64,000 nucleotides of DNA from Saccharothrix sp. ST-888 (GTDB lineage Bacteria; Actinomycetota; Actinomycetes; Streptomycetales; Streptomycetaceae). The stretch is from positions 1 to 64,000 of the forward strand of contig NZ_JYJF01000004.1 of the NCBI RefSeq assembly GCF_000955975.1, given 5' to 3'. The notes under the pieces are model-generated. The model was given only the letters and a program-made list of their open reading frames with translations, was not told the origin of the DNA and did no database searches. Below are positions 1 through 8,367 of the stretch, in pieces; the stretch's first letter is position 1; the number at the start of each line of letters is the position of its first letter. The translations under genes and the position numbers were made by a program.

Positions 1-101
1 ACCCCGCCGAGACCCGGCAGGTCCTCGCCTCCTCCCTCGCCATGCTCCGCACCAAGCACGCCGACCTGCCCAGCCGCAAGCACGGCAACCCACCGATGTG
101 A
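1..101 (+). CDS. Acyl-CoA carboxylase beta (carboxyltransferase) subunit, 3' end only
   Basis: Only the last 32 codons are inside the window; the reading frame is set from base 3 and TGA lies at 99-101. The tail, ending RKHGNPPM, looks like the C-terminus of the carboxyltransferase subunit of actinobacterial acetyl-/propionyl-CoA carboxylases. That cytoplasmic subunit moves CO2 from carboxybiotin to acyl-CoA and so makes malonyl- or methylmalonyl-CoA. The following epsilon-subunit gene supports the call. Its position directly upstream of a polyketide locus suggests dedicated extender-unit supply (inference). With so few residues, acetyl and propionyl specificity cannot be separated. Confidence 0.7.
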   Translation, partial: PAETRQVLASSLAMLRTKHADLPSRKHGNPPM

Positions 102-115
102 CCGAGGAGCAGAGC

Positions 116-301
116 ATGACCGCAGCCACCACCCTCACCGTCGTCCGCGGCTCCCTCACCGACGAGGAGCTCGCCGCCCTCACCGCCGTCCTGCTGGCCC
201 GCGCGGCCGCCGCCCGGGCCACCGCCGCCGTCGTGGTGCGGCTGCACAGCTGGCGCCCGGCCGACTACACCTCGCCGGTCAGCTGGCGGCGGGCCGCGTA
301 G
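116..301 (+). CDS. Acyl-CoA carboxylase epsilon subunit
   Basis: A 61-residue protein of the small epsilon subunit family that stabilises actinobacterial acyl-CoA carboxylase alpha-beta complexes. The typical features are visible: an N-terminal VVRG..TDEELAAL helix start, an alanine-rich helix, and the C-terminal signature WRPADYTSPVSW. ATG 116 was chosen because GAGGAG lies six bases upstream; a GTG at 98 in the same frame overlaps the beta-subunit stop but has no good ribosome site. It is translationally close to the beta gene and probably co-transcribed with it. Size and signature fit the family well. Confidence 0.8.
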   Translation: MTAATTLTVVRGSLTDEELAALTAVLLARAAAARATAAVVVRLHSWRPADYTSPVSWRRAA

Positions 302-511
302 GCCCGTGGGCCATCCGTCCCGCCGGCCGTCGGCTGTCAGGAAATTGCCAGCCGAATTGAACGCCGGGTGAAGCCCGGAAGTGGTTGGCATCAAGTTGCC
401 GGACCGATTGTCCTCCCGTGTCCGGTCTGAATAACGTGATGAGCACCGCAGAGGACTTCGGCAAGTCGACCGGTCCTTCTCCAAGCTGTCCGAGAGAGAG
501 TGAGGCCCACC
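302..511 (+). promoter_or_regulatory. Probable promoter/leader of the polyketide operon
   Basis: About 210 bases without a gene between the carboxylase genes and the first carrier protein. The middle is less GC-rich than its surroundings and holds a small hairpin (CCGGG-TGAAG-CCCGG, about 363-377). A weak sigma70-like pair is possible near 409-434 (ATTGTC, 17 bases, AATAAC). GAGAGAGAGTGAGG just before ATG 512 is the ribosome site. No recognisable activator repeat was found. Confidence 0.35.
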
Positions 512-766
512 ATGGCGGCCACCACCGCAGAACGCCGGGAGACCATCAAGGAGATTGTCTGCGACATCCTCGAGATCGACCCGGACGAGGTGACGCAGAC
601 CAGCCGTTTCAAGGAGGAGCACGACGCCGACTCGCTGCGTGCGATCGAGATCCTGGCCTCCCTGGAGAAGACGTTCGGGATCGTCATCAACCAGTCCGAG
701 CTCGGCCGGATGGTGAATCTCGACGGCGTGTACGAGGTGGTCGCCGAGTCGGCCGGATGGAATTAG
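512..766 (+). CDS. Acyl carrier protein 1 (type II PKS)
   Basis: An 84-residue acidic carrier protein. The phosphopantetheine serine is Ser41 in the motif DADSLR, followed by the usual helix II and a C-terminal helix. It carries the growing acyl chain between the discrete ketosynthase, ketoreductase, dehydratase and enoyl reductase enzymes encoded downstream. ATG 512 follows a strong GA-rich ribosome site; the upstream in-frame GTG 500 is inside that site and is less likely. It begins the ketosynthase operon (41 bases to the next gene). A second, less similar carrier protein lies at 13451, so the two may serve different stages (priming versus elongation), which is inference. Confidence 0.9.
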   Translation: MAATTAERRETIKEIVCDILEIDPDEVTQTSRFKEEHDADSLRAIEILASLEKTFGIVINQSELGRMVNLDGVYEVVAESAGWN

Positions 767-807
767 TCCACCGTCGGATTCCGGCCCGCCAGATATCGGG
801 GGTGAAC

Positions 808-2040
808 ATGTCTGATGTACCGGCAAACAGGGTTGTCATAACCGGGCTCGGCGCGGTTTCCAGTATCGGCCTCGGCACCGCCGAGTTCCTGGCCGGGCTC
901 CGGTCGGGACGCAGCGCCGCCAAGCCGATCACCGCGTTCGACACCGAGGGCTTCGAGCACGCCAACGGCTGCGAGATCGTCGACTTCGAGCCGGGGGAGT
1001 GGATCCGGAACTTCGACGTCGACGAGCTCGGCAGGGCCAGCCAGTTCTCGGTGGCGGCCTCCCGGATGGCGGTCGCCGACGCCGATCTGGCGGAGGAGGA
1101 CCTGCGCACCCGCCGCTGCCTGATCTCGATCGGCACCACCGACGGCGAGTCGCGGGACCTGGACCAGCTGGTGGAGACCGAGGTCAGGGAGGGCCCCGAG
1201 CGGATGGACCGGACGGTCGCCGCGCGGGTGCCGGCCGGCCGGCTCTCCGCCGCCGTGGCCCGCGAGTTCAGGCTCAGCCAGGTCGAGGCGGTGACGCTGC
1301 CCACCGCGTGCGCGGCGGGCAACTACGCCATCGGCTACGGGTACGACGCCATCCGCTCCGGCGAGGTGGAGTTCGCCCTCTGCGGCGGCGCCGACGCGCT
1401 GTGCCGGAAGACCTTCACCGGCTTCTACCGGCTGGGCACCATCGCCCCCGAGCGCTGCCAGCCCTTCGACATCGACCGCAAGGGCATCCTCACCGGCGAG
1501 GGCGCCGGGGTACTGCTGCTGGAGAGCCTGGAGTCCGCGCTCTCGCGGGGCGCGCACATCTACGCCGAGGTGCTCGGCTACGGGCTCAACTGCGATGCGT
1601 ACCACCCGGTCGCGCCGAACCAGGACAGCGTGGCGCAGTGCATGCAGCGGGCGCTCGACGGCGCGGGCGTGAAGCCCGAGGAGGTGGACTTCATCTCCGC
1701 GCACGGCACCGGGACCAAGGCCAACGACGTCACCGAGGCACGGGCGATCCGCCAGGTGTTCGGCGACCGGACCCCCAGGACCGTCTCGATCAAGTCGATG
1801 ATCGGCCACAGCATGGGGGCGGCGAGCGCGCTGGCGTCCATCGCCTGTGCGCTGGCCATCACCGAGGGGTTCATCCCGCCGACCATCAACCACGTGGCGA
1901 CGGACCCCGAGTGCAACGTCGACTGCGTGCCGAACCGGGCCATCGAGGCCGACCTGCGGGTGGTGCAGAACAACGGCCTGGCGTTCGGCGGCAACAACTC
2001 GGTCGTGATCTTCGGCAAGTACCAGGCGGCCCGCCCGTGA
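808..2040 (+). CDS. Beta-ketoacyl synthase 1, catalytically complete
   Basis: A 410-residue thiolase-fold ketosynthase of the FabF/type II PKS KS-alpha group. It performs decarboxylative Claisen condensation of malonyl-ACP with an acyl thioester. The full triad is present: Cys168 in TACAAG, His299 in HGTGT and His334 in GHSMGAAS; the C-terminal GFGG-like loop is AFGGNN. Length is normal for the family. It overlaps the next ketosynthase by GTGA at 2037-2040, so the two are probably translated together as in KS-CLF pairs. Start ATG 808 gives a normal N-terminus; GTG 802 is an alternative. Overall style is closer to reducing (polyene-type) type II systems than to aromatic ones, since no cyclase genes accompany it. 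Confidence 0.9.
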   Translation: MSDVPANRVVITGLGAVSSIGLGTAEFLAGLRSGRSAAKPITAFDTEGFEHANGCEIVDFEPGEWIRNFDVDELGRASQFSVAASRMAVADADLAEEDLRTRRCLISIGTTDGESRDLDQLVETEVREGPERMDRTVAARVPAGRLSAAVAREFRLSQVEAVTLPTACAAGNYAIGYGYDAIRSGEVEFALCGGADALCRKTFTGFYRLGTIAPERCQPFDIDRKGILTGEGAGVLLLESLESALSRGAHIYAEVLGYGLNCDAYHPVAPNQDSVAQCMQRALDGAGVKPEEVDFISAHGTGTKANDVTEARAIRQVFGDRTPRTVSIKSMIGHSMGAASALASIACALAITEGFIPPTINHVATDPECNVDCVPNRAIEADLRVVQNNGLAFGGNNSVVIFGKYQAARP

Positions 2041-3212
2041 CGGCGGCCCTCCCGGTGGAGCCGGGCACGCTGAGCCAGGCGGTGGTCGGCCTGGGTGCCG
2101 TCACCAGTATGGGCGAGGGGGTGGACGAGGTCTTCGACGCGCTCTGCGCGGGCCGTTCGGGCCGGGCCGAGCTCCGGGGCTTCGACCGCAGCCGGTTCCG
2201 GGCGCAGCACGCGTACGAGATCGACGACCGCCCGGCCGGCGGCGGGGACGTGCCGGGCCGGGCCACCCGCTGGCTGGTCCGGGCGATCGAGGAGGCGGCC
2301 AGGGACGCCGGTCTCGGCGAGGACCTGGCCGAGGTGCCGATCCTGATCGGCACCGGACTGCGGGAACTGCGCTCGGCCGAGCTGAAGTGGCGGGACGGGG
2401 CCGAATTCGACCTGGCCGCCCTGCACTTCGGGACGGCGCTGCGGGCGCGCTTCGGCGCGGTGCGCACGTACACCTTCTCCAACGCCTGCTCGGCCTCGCT
2501 CTACGCCCTGGCGCTGGGCAGCGACCTGCTGGCGGCCCACGGCGCGGACGCGGTCATCGTCGCCGGGGTCGACACGCTCACCGAGAGCATGTACGGCCTG
2601 CTCGACCGGGTGCACATGGAACCGCCGGACCGGGTACGGCCGTTCGACCGCGACCGCAAGGGCGTCCTGATGGGCGACGGGGCCGCCGCGGTGGTCCTGC
2701 GCCGGGACGGCGCCCGGCCCGGTGGCCGGGTCCGCGGCCGGCTGCGCTCGGTGCACGTCAACTGCGACGCGTACCACGTGACCGCGCCCGACCCGGACGG
2801 CGTCGCGGAGGCGGTCCGGGGCGCGCACCGGCTCGCGGGTGTCAAACCCGAGGACATCGACCTGGTCCTGCTGCACGGCACCGGGACGCTGCTCAACGAC
2901 GAGGCCGAGGCCACGGCGATCGGCCGGGTCTTCGGTCCGCACACGGGCAGCCCGCTGATGACCGCGGTGAAGTCGATGACCGGGCACACCTCCGGCGGCT
3001 CGGGGCTGCTGAGCCTGATCGTCGCCCTGCGCTCACTGGAGTCCGGCCGGGTGCCGCCGACGGTCGGCCTGCGGACCCCGGTGGCCGAGGCCGCGGACTT
3101 CCGCTTCGTGCAGGGCACTTCGGCCCTGGCCGAGCTGAGGCTCGCCCAGGTGGACGCGTTCGGATTCGGCGGCGTCAACGCGGTCGCCGTGGTGGAGAGG
3201 GCGGACCAGTGA
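2037..3212 (+). CDS. Beta-ketoacyl synthase 2, in the CLF position but with an intact triad
   Basis: A 391-residue ketosynthase translated from GTG 2037, overlapping the stop of KS1. In aromatic type II PKS operons this slot holds a chain-length factor in which the active cysteine is usually Gln. Here the cysteine is kept (Cys151, NACSAS), as are His280 (HGTGT) and His317 (GHTSGG). It therefore looks able to condense, not only to gate chain length. The N-terminus is slightly short but starts at the expected VGLGAVTSMG strand. It overlaps the third ketosynthase-like gene by GTGA at 3209-3212. Whether it pairs with KS1 or with the degenerate KS3 cannot be decided from sequence. Confidence 0.85.
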   Translation: MTAALPVEPGTLSQAVVGLGAVTSMGEGVDEVFDALCAGRSGRAELRGFDRSRFRAQHAYEIDDRPAGGGDVPGRATRWLVRAIEEAARDAGLGEDLAEVPILIGTGLRELRSAELKWRDGAEFDLAALHFGTALRARFGAVRTYTFSNACSASLYALALGSDLLAAHGADAVIVAGVDTLTESMYGLLDRVHMEPPDRVRPFDRDRKGVLMGDGAAAVVLRRDGARPGGRVRGRLRSVHVNCDAYHVTAPDPDGVAEAVRGAHRLAGVKPEDIDLVLLHGTGTLLNDEAEATAIGRVFGPHTGSPLMTAVKSMTGHTSGGSGLLSLIVALRSLESGRVPPTVGLRTPVAEAADFRFVQGTSALAELRLAQVDAFGFGGVNAVAVVERADQ

Positions 3213-4177
3213 ACCCGACGGGAATCCTGGTGACCGGGGTCGGACTCGCGCTCCCGGGGGCGAGCCGTCCGGCGGACCTGCTGCGGTCCGCGCCGACCGC
3301 GGGCGAGCCCGCGGTGGACCCGGCGGCCGTGCTCGGCAGGCGCGGACTGCGGTACAAGGACCGGGCCTCCCAGCTCGCGCTCTGCGCCGCCCGGGACGGG
3401 CTGCGCGCGGCCGGGCTGCTGGCGGACGAACTCACCGTCCCCGGCGGATCGGTAGGCGTGGTGGTGAGCTCCAACCTGGGTAATCTGGACACCGTCTGCG
3501 GCGTCGCGGACGAGATCAGGGAGCTCGGCGTCAACGGCATCAGCCCGATGGGCCTGCCGAACGCCTCCAGCAATGTGATCGCCTCCTCGGTGGCGATCAG
3601 GTACGGGCTGCGCGGGCCGAACCTGATGGTCTGCAACGGCGCCACCTCCGGCCTGGACGCGGTGTACTGGGGTGCGGCCATGGTCGCCGCCGGTCGCGCG
3701 GAGCGGATCCTGGTGGTCGGCGTCGAGACCAGGAACCGCTGGGTGAGCGGCCTGTCGGGCGCGCCGGAGGAGCAACTCCTGGACGGGGCGGTGGCCCTGG
3801 TGCTGGAGCGGGCCGAGGCCGCCGAGGCGCGCGGGGCCGTCGGCACCGCCGTCCTCGGCCGGTATGCCAGAGGGGCCGGGGAGGAGCGCTGCCTGGACCG
3901 CCTGCTCGACGGGTCCGGCGAGGCGCCCGTCGCCTGGTTCGTCCCGGAGGGCGGCCCCTCGACCGGCCGGCTCGCCGCCGACGTACCGCGCAGCGACCTC
4001 AGCGAGGTGTTCGGCCGGTCCTCGGGCGCCCTCGGGGTGCTCCAGTGCGCCGCCGCCACCGGCTGGTTCGCCGCGAACGGGGCGGACGGGCGGCGCCCGG
4101 TGCTGGTCACCTCCGGCACCGACCGGGACGACGCGGTCGCCGGGTTCCTGCTCACCCCGGTCGGGGCCGCCGGATGA
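3209..4177 (+). CDS. Degenerate ketosynthase-like protein 3 (possible chain-length factor)
   Basis: A 322-residue thiolase-fold protein that is clearly ketosynthase-derived but cannot condense. Where active enzymes read TACASG it reads NGATSG, so the cysteine is Ala, and neither the HGTGT nor the GHS/GHT histidine motif is present. It is about 80 residues shorter than a full ketosynthase. Conserved core pieces remain: the GVGLALPGA start, the VVSSNLGN strand and RAERILVVGVE after the lost nucleophile. Loss of catalysis with retention of the dimer core is how chain-length factors arise, so a structural partner role for KS1 or KS2 is plausible. Coupled by overlaps to both neighbours (GTGA before, ATGA after). 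Confidence 0.75.
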   Translation: MNPTGILVTGVGLALPGASRPADLLRSAPTAGEPAVDPAAVLGRRGLRYKDRASQLALCAARDGLRAAGLLADELTVPGGSVGVVVSSNLGNLDTVCGVADEIRELGVNGISPMGLPNASSNVIASSVAIRYGLRGPNLMVCNGATSGLDAVYWGAAMVAAGRAERILVVGVETRNRWVSGLSGAPEEQLLDGAVALVLERAEAAEARGAVGTAVLGRYARGAGEERCLDRLLDGSGEAPVAWFVPEGGPSTGRLAADVPRSDLSEVFGRSSGALGVLQCAAATGWFAANGADGRRPVLVTSGTDRDDAVAGFLLTPVGAAG

Positions 4178-5055
4178 CCGCCGGCCCCGCCCCGGTGACG
4201 GTGCGGCTGCGGCGGGCCGGGCACGGCGACGCACCCCTGCGGGTGCTGCTGCTGCACGGACTGGCCGGCGGCGCCAACGTCTGGGACGACTACCTCGGCC
4301 TGGCCGGCCACGGCCATGAACTGTGGGCCGCCGAACTGCCGTGGCGCGCCGAGGCGGTACCGGACTGGTCGCGGCACCCGCCGGCGCACTGGACCGCCCG
4401 GGCGATGGCCCAGGTGCCCGGCGGCCCGGACGTGGTGGTGGCGCACTCCTTCGGCGCCGCCGCGCTGCTCGCCCTGCTCGACGGGCAGGGCATGCCGGCG
4501 GCCGACCTGGCGCCGGCCGGGGTGGACGCGTTCAGCTGGCACCGGCTGCGCGGGGTCGTCCTGGTCTCGCCGTTCTACCGGGCCGACCCCGGGCAGTTCG
4601 ACTGGGAGACGATCTCCTACTACCTGAACGGGTTCGACCGGATCCTGGCCGACGGTCTGCGGGTGCGCTCCGGCGGCCGGATCGTCGGAGAGCTCCGCCA
4701 GGAGATGGCGCTCAAGGTGCGGGAGCGGATCGGACCCTACGGGTGGACCGGCTTCTTCGACACCTATCTGCGGACGCCGTACCTGGACACCCGGCGCCTC
4801 GCCGGGCCCTGCCTGGTGATCGGCGGGGAGGACGACTTCGCGGCCTTCCCCTCCGACAGCGAGGCGCTGGGCGCGGCACTCCCGGACGCCACCGTGAAGA
4901 TCCTCGGCGGCTGCGGCCACTTCGCCATGATCGAGCGCGCCGCCGAGTTCGCCGCGCTGACCGACAGCTTTCTGGGCGCTGCCGCCACCCGGACCCGACC
5001 GGGTCCGGGCGGCGGGTGCCGGACACCCAACCAGCATGCAAGGGAGCAGTTCTGA
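4174..5055 (+). CDS. Alpha/beta hydrolase 1 (possible chain-releasing thioesterase)
   Basis: A 293-residue alpha/beta-hydrolase-fold protein. The oxyanion strand LLLHGLAGG, nucleophile elbow AHSFGA, acid GGEDDF and histidine GCGHF are all visible, so the catalytic triad is complete. ATG 4174 overlaps the previous stop (ATGA). In a discrete-enzyme polyketide operon such a protein commonly hydrolyses or transfers the acyl chain from carrier protein, or removes misprimed chains; this is inferred from position. The long lid segment (roughly residues 130-200, with an YRADPGQFDWETISYYLNG stretch) suggests a sizeable hydrophobic substrate. It is not closely similar to the other two hydrolases of the locus. 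Confidence 0.75.
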   Translation: MTAGPAPVTVRLRRAGHGDAPLRVLLLHGLAGGANVWDDYLGLAGHGHELWAAELPWRAEAVPDWSRHPPAHWTARAMAQVPGGPDVVVAHSFGAAALLALLDGQGMPAADLAPAGVDAFSWHRLRGVVLVSPFYRADPGQFDWETISYYLNGFDRILADGLRVRSGGRIVGELRQEMALKVRERIGPYGWTGFFDTYLRTPYLDTRRLAGPCLVIGGEDDFAAFPSDSEALGAALPDATVKILGGCGHFAMIERAAEFAALTDSFLGAAATRTRPGPGGGCRTPNQHAREQF

Positions 5056-6068
5056 TGCCCGCAGTGACCGCCGAGGCCGTCAAGGCGCTCGTGGAGACCG
5101 AGACCAGCGTGCAGCTGCGGCCGCGCTACGAGGGCTCCAACATCAACACCTGGATCGGCTTCAAGCACGTCAACTACCTGGTGGAGGAGGCGATCCTGGA
5201 GCACTTCCGGGGCGCCGGCCTGGGCAGCCGCCTGCTGTTCGAGGAGTACGGGCTCGGCCTCGACCTGGTCGATCTCGACACCCGGATCCTGCACGCCTTC
5301 CACCAGGACGACGTGGCCCGGGCCGCGGTGGTCCCGAAGGCCGCGGACGCCGGCCTGCTCGGCTTCACCGTCGTCCTGTACGTCGAGCGCGACGGCAAGG
5401 AGCTGAAGGCCGTCACCGCGAAGGCCAAGGTGGCGCTGCGGGTGGACGGTTACCTGGAGCAGGCGGCGGTGCCCGCCGAGCTGGCGCGCTTCGCCGTCGA
5501 GCGGATCGGCGCCCTCGCCGAGCCGGGCGAGCACCACGGCGCCGAGGTGGCGGAGGCCGCCAACACCGCGCTCTCCGAGGGCCGGGGCACCTCCGGCGCC
5601 GACCCGGTGCTGGCCCTGCTGCTGGCCGGGTCGAACGCCTTCGGCTGGAAGTGGCGGATCCCCTACCCGTACTGCCACTTCAACGAGCGGCTGGCGATGT
5701 CGGGCTACCTGCGGCAGGTCGAGGAGGTCGTCGACCTCTTCCTGGCCGACCGGGGCATCTCGATCAAGACGCTGCTGGACGACCGGAAGTGGATCCCGGT
5801 GGTGCCGCACTCCCGGATCCGGTTCCTCGACGAGGCGCTGATGGAGGAGGACCTGTACACCGTGTTCACGGTGGAGGAGGTCTTCAAGGACTTCACCTAC
5901 ACCGCCAGGACCGACTTCTACGTGGTCCGGGACGGCCGCCTGGTGCAGACCGCCACCGGCCGGATCACCCACGGCTACGCGGTGTTCGAGAACCGGCGCG
6001 ACTGGAGCCTGGTCACCTTCGACGACCGGGTGGTGCGCGCGTTCAACGGCGAGCCCGCAGCGCACTGA
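5055..6068 (+). CDS. Double-hotdog thioesterase-like protein
   Basis: A 337-residue protein that appears to contain two hotdog domains in tandem. The first (about residues 20-150) has GFKHVNYLVEEAILEHF followed by a strand-rich part; the second (about 205-325) has CHFNERLAMSGYLRQVEEVV and ends in a TGRITHGYAVFE strand. This is the layout of acyl-ACP or acyl-CoA thioesterases and of related hotdog dehydratases. ATG 5055 overlaps the stop of the hydrolase before it. A role in releasing, dehydrating or editing the carrier-bound chain is inferred. No exact family name can be given from sequence alone; domain boundaries are approximate. Confidence 0.55.
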   Translation: MPAVTAEAVKALVETETSVQLRPRYEGSNINTWIGFKHVNYLVEEAILEHFRGAGLGSRLLFEEYGLGLDLVDLDTRILHAFHQDDVARAAVVPKAADAGLLGFTVVLYVERDGKELKAVTAKAKVALRVDGYLEQAAVPAELARFAVERIGALAEPGEHHGAEVAEAANTALSEGRGTSGADPVLALLLAGSNAFGWKWRIPYPYCHFNERLAMSGYLRQVEEVVDLFLADRGISIKTLLDDRKWIPVVPHSRIRFLDEALMEEDLYTVFTVEEVFKDFTYTARTDFYVVRDGRLVQTATGRITHGYAVFENRRDWSLVTFDDRVVRAFNGEPAAH

Positions 6069-6094
6069 GACCGACCCGACCGGAGGGGGACCCG

Positions 6095-7279
6095 ATGAAC
6101 GACGTGCTGATCACCGGCCTGGGTGTGATCTCCCACCTGGGCAGCGGACTCGATGCCTTCTGGCAGGGGCTGAGCGCCGCACAGAGCGCCCCGTCGCGGG
6201 TCCCCGACCCGGACGCACGGATGGACCTGCCGCTGATGTACGCGGTGCCCGAGGCCGACCTGCCCCGGGGGCCCGAGCGGTACGGAGACCTGGTGCTGGG
6301 CCGGGGCTCCCGGCTCGCCGTCGAGGCGGCCGCCCAGGCGGTGGCCGACGCGGGCCTGGGCGACGTGCCGCCGCACCGGGTCGCGGTGGTGATCGGCACC
6401 GGGATGGGCGACTCCGGGCTGCACGAGGAGTGGCGGACGGCCGGCCGGCCCGGCCCGGGCCCGTGGTCGCCGGTGTTCTCGGTGGCCTCGGCGGTCGGCT
6501 CCTGGTTCGGTGCCGAGGGCGCCAACTCCAGTGTCAGCAACGCCTGTGCGGCCAGTGGCTTCGGGCTCTCGCTGGCCGCCGACCTGATCCGCTCGGGCGA
6601 GGCCGACGTGGTGGTGGCCGGTGGCGCCGAGGCGTACTCGCGGGTCGCGCTGGCCTGCTTCAACCGGCTCGGCGCGATCGACCCCGAGCGGTGCCGTCCC
6701 TTCGACCGGCACCGCAAGGGGACCCTGTTCGGCGAGGGGGCCGGGATGATGGTCCTGGAGTCCGCCGCCCACGCGCGGGCCCGGCACGCCCCCCGCTCCT
6801 ACGCCAAGCTGGCGGGTATCGGCTGGAGTTGCGACGCCCACCACGCGACGGCACCCGAGCCGACCGGGGTCCAGATCACCCGGGCGATGCGGCAGGCGCT
6901 GGCCGAGGCCGGGGCCGGGCGCGAGGAGGTCGGCTGCGTGGTGCCGCACGGCACCGGGACCGAGCTGAACGACACGGTGGAGAGCCAGGTGCTCAACACG
7001 GTGCTGGACACCGGGCCCGACCGGGTGCCGCTCTACAGCCTCAAGGCCCTGCTGGGGCACACCGGCGGCGCCGCCGCCGCGCTCGCCACCGTGGCGGCGG
7101 CACAGATCCTCTACCGCAGGACCGTCCCGCCGAACGTCGTCACCGGCGAGCAGGACCCGGAGTGCAAGGTCTTCCTGCCGACCGCGGCGCTGCCCCTGGC
7201 CGGACGGTTCGCCCTGGTCAACGCGTACGCCTTCGGCGGCAACAACGTATCGCTCGTCCTGCAGGAGGCCGGGGTATGA
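6095..7279 (+). CDS. Beta-ketoacyl synthase 4, catalytically complete
   Basis: A 394-residue ketosynthase with the full triad: Cys151 (NACAASG), His285 (HGTGT) and His322 (LGHTGG), and an AFGGNN C-terminal loop. GGAGGGGGA precedes ATG 6095. It overlaps the degenerate KS5 by ATGA at 7276-7279, so the two look like an active/inactive pair analogous to KS-CLF. Presence of a second such pair suggests that different ketosynthases act at different chain lengths or on different acyl groups (inference). The protein is about as distant from KS1 as KS2 is, judged by eye from the conserved blocks. Confidence 0.88.
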   Translation: MNDVLITGLGVISHLGSGLDAFWQGLSAAQSAPSRVPDPDARMDLPLMYAVPEADLPRGPERYGDLVLGRGSRLAVEAAAQAVADAGLGDVPPHRVAVVIGTGMGDSGLHEEWRTAGRPGPGPWSPVFSVASAVGSWFGAEGANSSVSNACAASGFGLSLAADLIRSGEADVVVAGGAEAYSRVALACFNRLGAIDPERCRPFDRHRKGTLFGEGAGMMVLESAAHARARHAPRSYAKLAGIGWSCDAHHATAPEPTGVQITRAMRQALAEAGAGREEVGCVVPHGTGTELNDTVESQVLNTVLDTGPDRVPLYSLKALLGHTGGAAAALATVAAAQILYRRTVPPNVVTGEQDPECKVFLPTAALPLAGRFALVNAYAFGGNNVSLVLQEAGV

Positions 7280-8304
7280 CCGCGTCGCAGAGCTTCACGT
7301 CTCCGGTGGACCTGGTGGTCTCCGGCATCGGGGTGGTCACCCCGTGGGCGGACGCGCCGGTGGCGGCGGCCGGAGGGCCCCGCCCCCCGGGTCCGGAGGA
7401 CTGGTTCGACCACCGCAGGCGGCTCGGCCCGCGCGGCTACAAGTACCTGCCCGGTGCCACCCAGTACTTCCTGGCGGCGACCAGGCAGGCGCTCGCCGAC
7501 GCCGGGGAGATCCGCCAGGACGGGGACCTGGCCGACGAACAGCGGCGCGGTGCGGCGGTCGGGACCAACAGCGCGGCCGTGGCCCTGCACGAGTCGATGG
7601 ACCGCACGGTGATCGCCGAGGGCGCGAACGCGCTGAGCCCCGCCACGGCGCCGTACTTCTCGATCAACCTGTTCGGGAGCCGGCTGGCCACCGAACACGC
7701 GCTCAAGGCCTTCAACCTCACCCTCACCTCACCCCGGGTGGCCGGTTTTGAGGCGCTGGAGGCCGGGGCCAGGTCGGTCTCGGCGGGCCGGGCGTCCTGG
7801 CTGCTGGCCGGCGCCACCGAGGAGGCGCTGCCGGCCGCCCACCCGGGGTCGGCGGAGAGCGAGCGCGGAGCCGTCGCCCTGGTCCTGGAACCGGCGGCGG
7901 ACCTGCGGTCCAGGGGTGGGCGCGGCTACGGCCGCTGCCGGGCGCGCAGCTTCTTCCTGGCGCCCGACGGCGCGGCGTCGCCGCAGGGGCCCGAGCGGGC
8001 CGGAGCCCTGATCGACCGGGCCCTGGCCGGGCTGGGGGCTCCGGCCGGACTCGGCCGGTTCACGGGCACCGGCGGCCGGGTGGTCGCCGTGCTCGACGAC
8101 TCGCCGGTCGCCGCCGCGGTGGCCGCCGCCCTGGGCTCCGGGGCGAGCCGGGTGGCGGCCGGTGCGGGATCGCTGGAGCCGCTGCTCCAGGTCGCCGGGG
8201 CGCTGGCCGGGCTGCCGGGACCGGTACTGGTCGTCACGGCGGCCCGCGAGGGGAACCTGGCCCTCGCCCTGCTCACCCCGACGGCCGCCCGCCGGGCCGG
8301 CTGA
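7276..8304 (+). CDS. Degenerate ketosynthase-like protein 5 (CLF-like partner of KS4)
   Basis: A 342-residue ketosynthase-fold protein lacking the catalytic cysteine. The active-site block reads TSPRVAGFEAL where an active enzyme has TACASG, placing Arg at the cysteine position; the HGTGT block is missing. The N-terminal strand VVSGIGVVTPW and the ERGAVALVLE strand are recognisable. Translation is coupled to KS4 by ATGA. It probably forms a heterodimer with KS4 and shapes the acyl tunnel. Many proline/glycine-rich insertions and the short length argue against catalysis. The stop is followed by a 63-base gap before the reductase gene. Confidence 0.75.
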   Translation: MTASQSFTSPVDLVVSGIGVVTPWADAPVAAAGGPRPPGPEDWFDHRRRLGPRGYKYLPGATQYFLAATRQALADAGEIRQDGDLADEQRRGAAVGTNSAAVALHESMDRTVIAEGANALSPATAPYFSINLFGSRLATEHALKAFNLTLTSPRVAGFEALEAGARSVSAGRASWLLAGATEEALPAAHPGSAESERGAVALVLEPAADLRSRGGRGYGRCRARSFFLAPDGAASPQGPERAGALIDRALAGLGAPAGLGRFTGTGGRVVAVLDDSPVAAAVAAALGSGASRVAAGAGSLEPLLQVAGALAGLPGPVLVVTAAREGNLALALLTPTAARRAG

Positions 8305-8367
8305 GACCGGCCACCGGGACCGCCCCGCCGGGCCGACGGCCCGCCCACGAACGAGGAGAGAGAGTTC

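Noticed and set aside
98..115. GTG 98 as start of the carboxylase epsilon subunit
   Set aside because: No ribosome site upstream, while ATG 116 has GAGGAG at good spacing and gives the family N-terminus.
808..3212. Calling the locus a classical aromatic (minimal PKS) cluster
   Set aside because: No aromatase/cyclase genes, a full KR-DH-ER set, a dedicated FabD, and no Gln-type chain-length factor.
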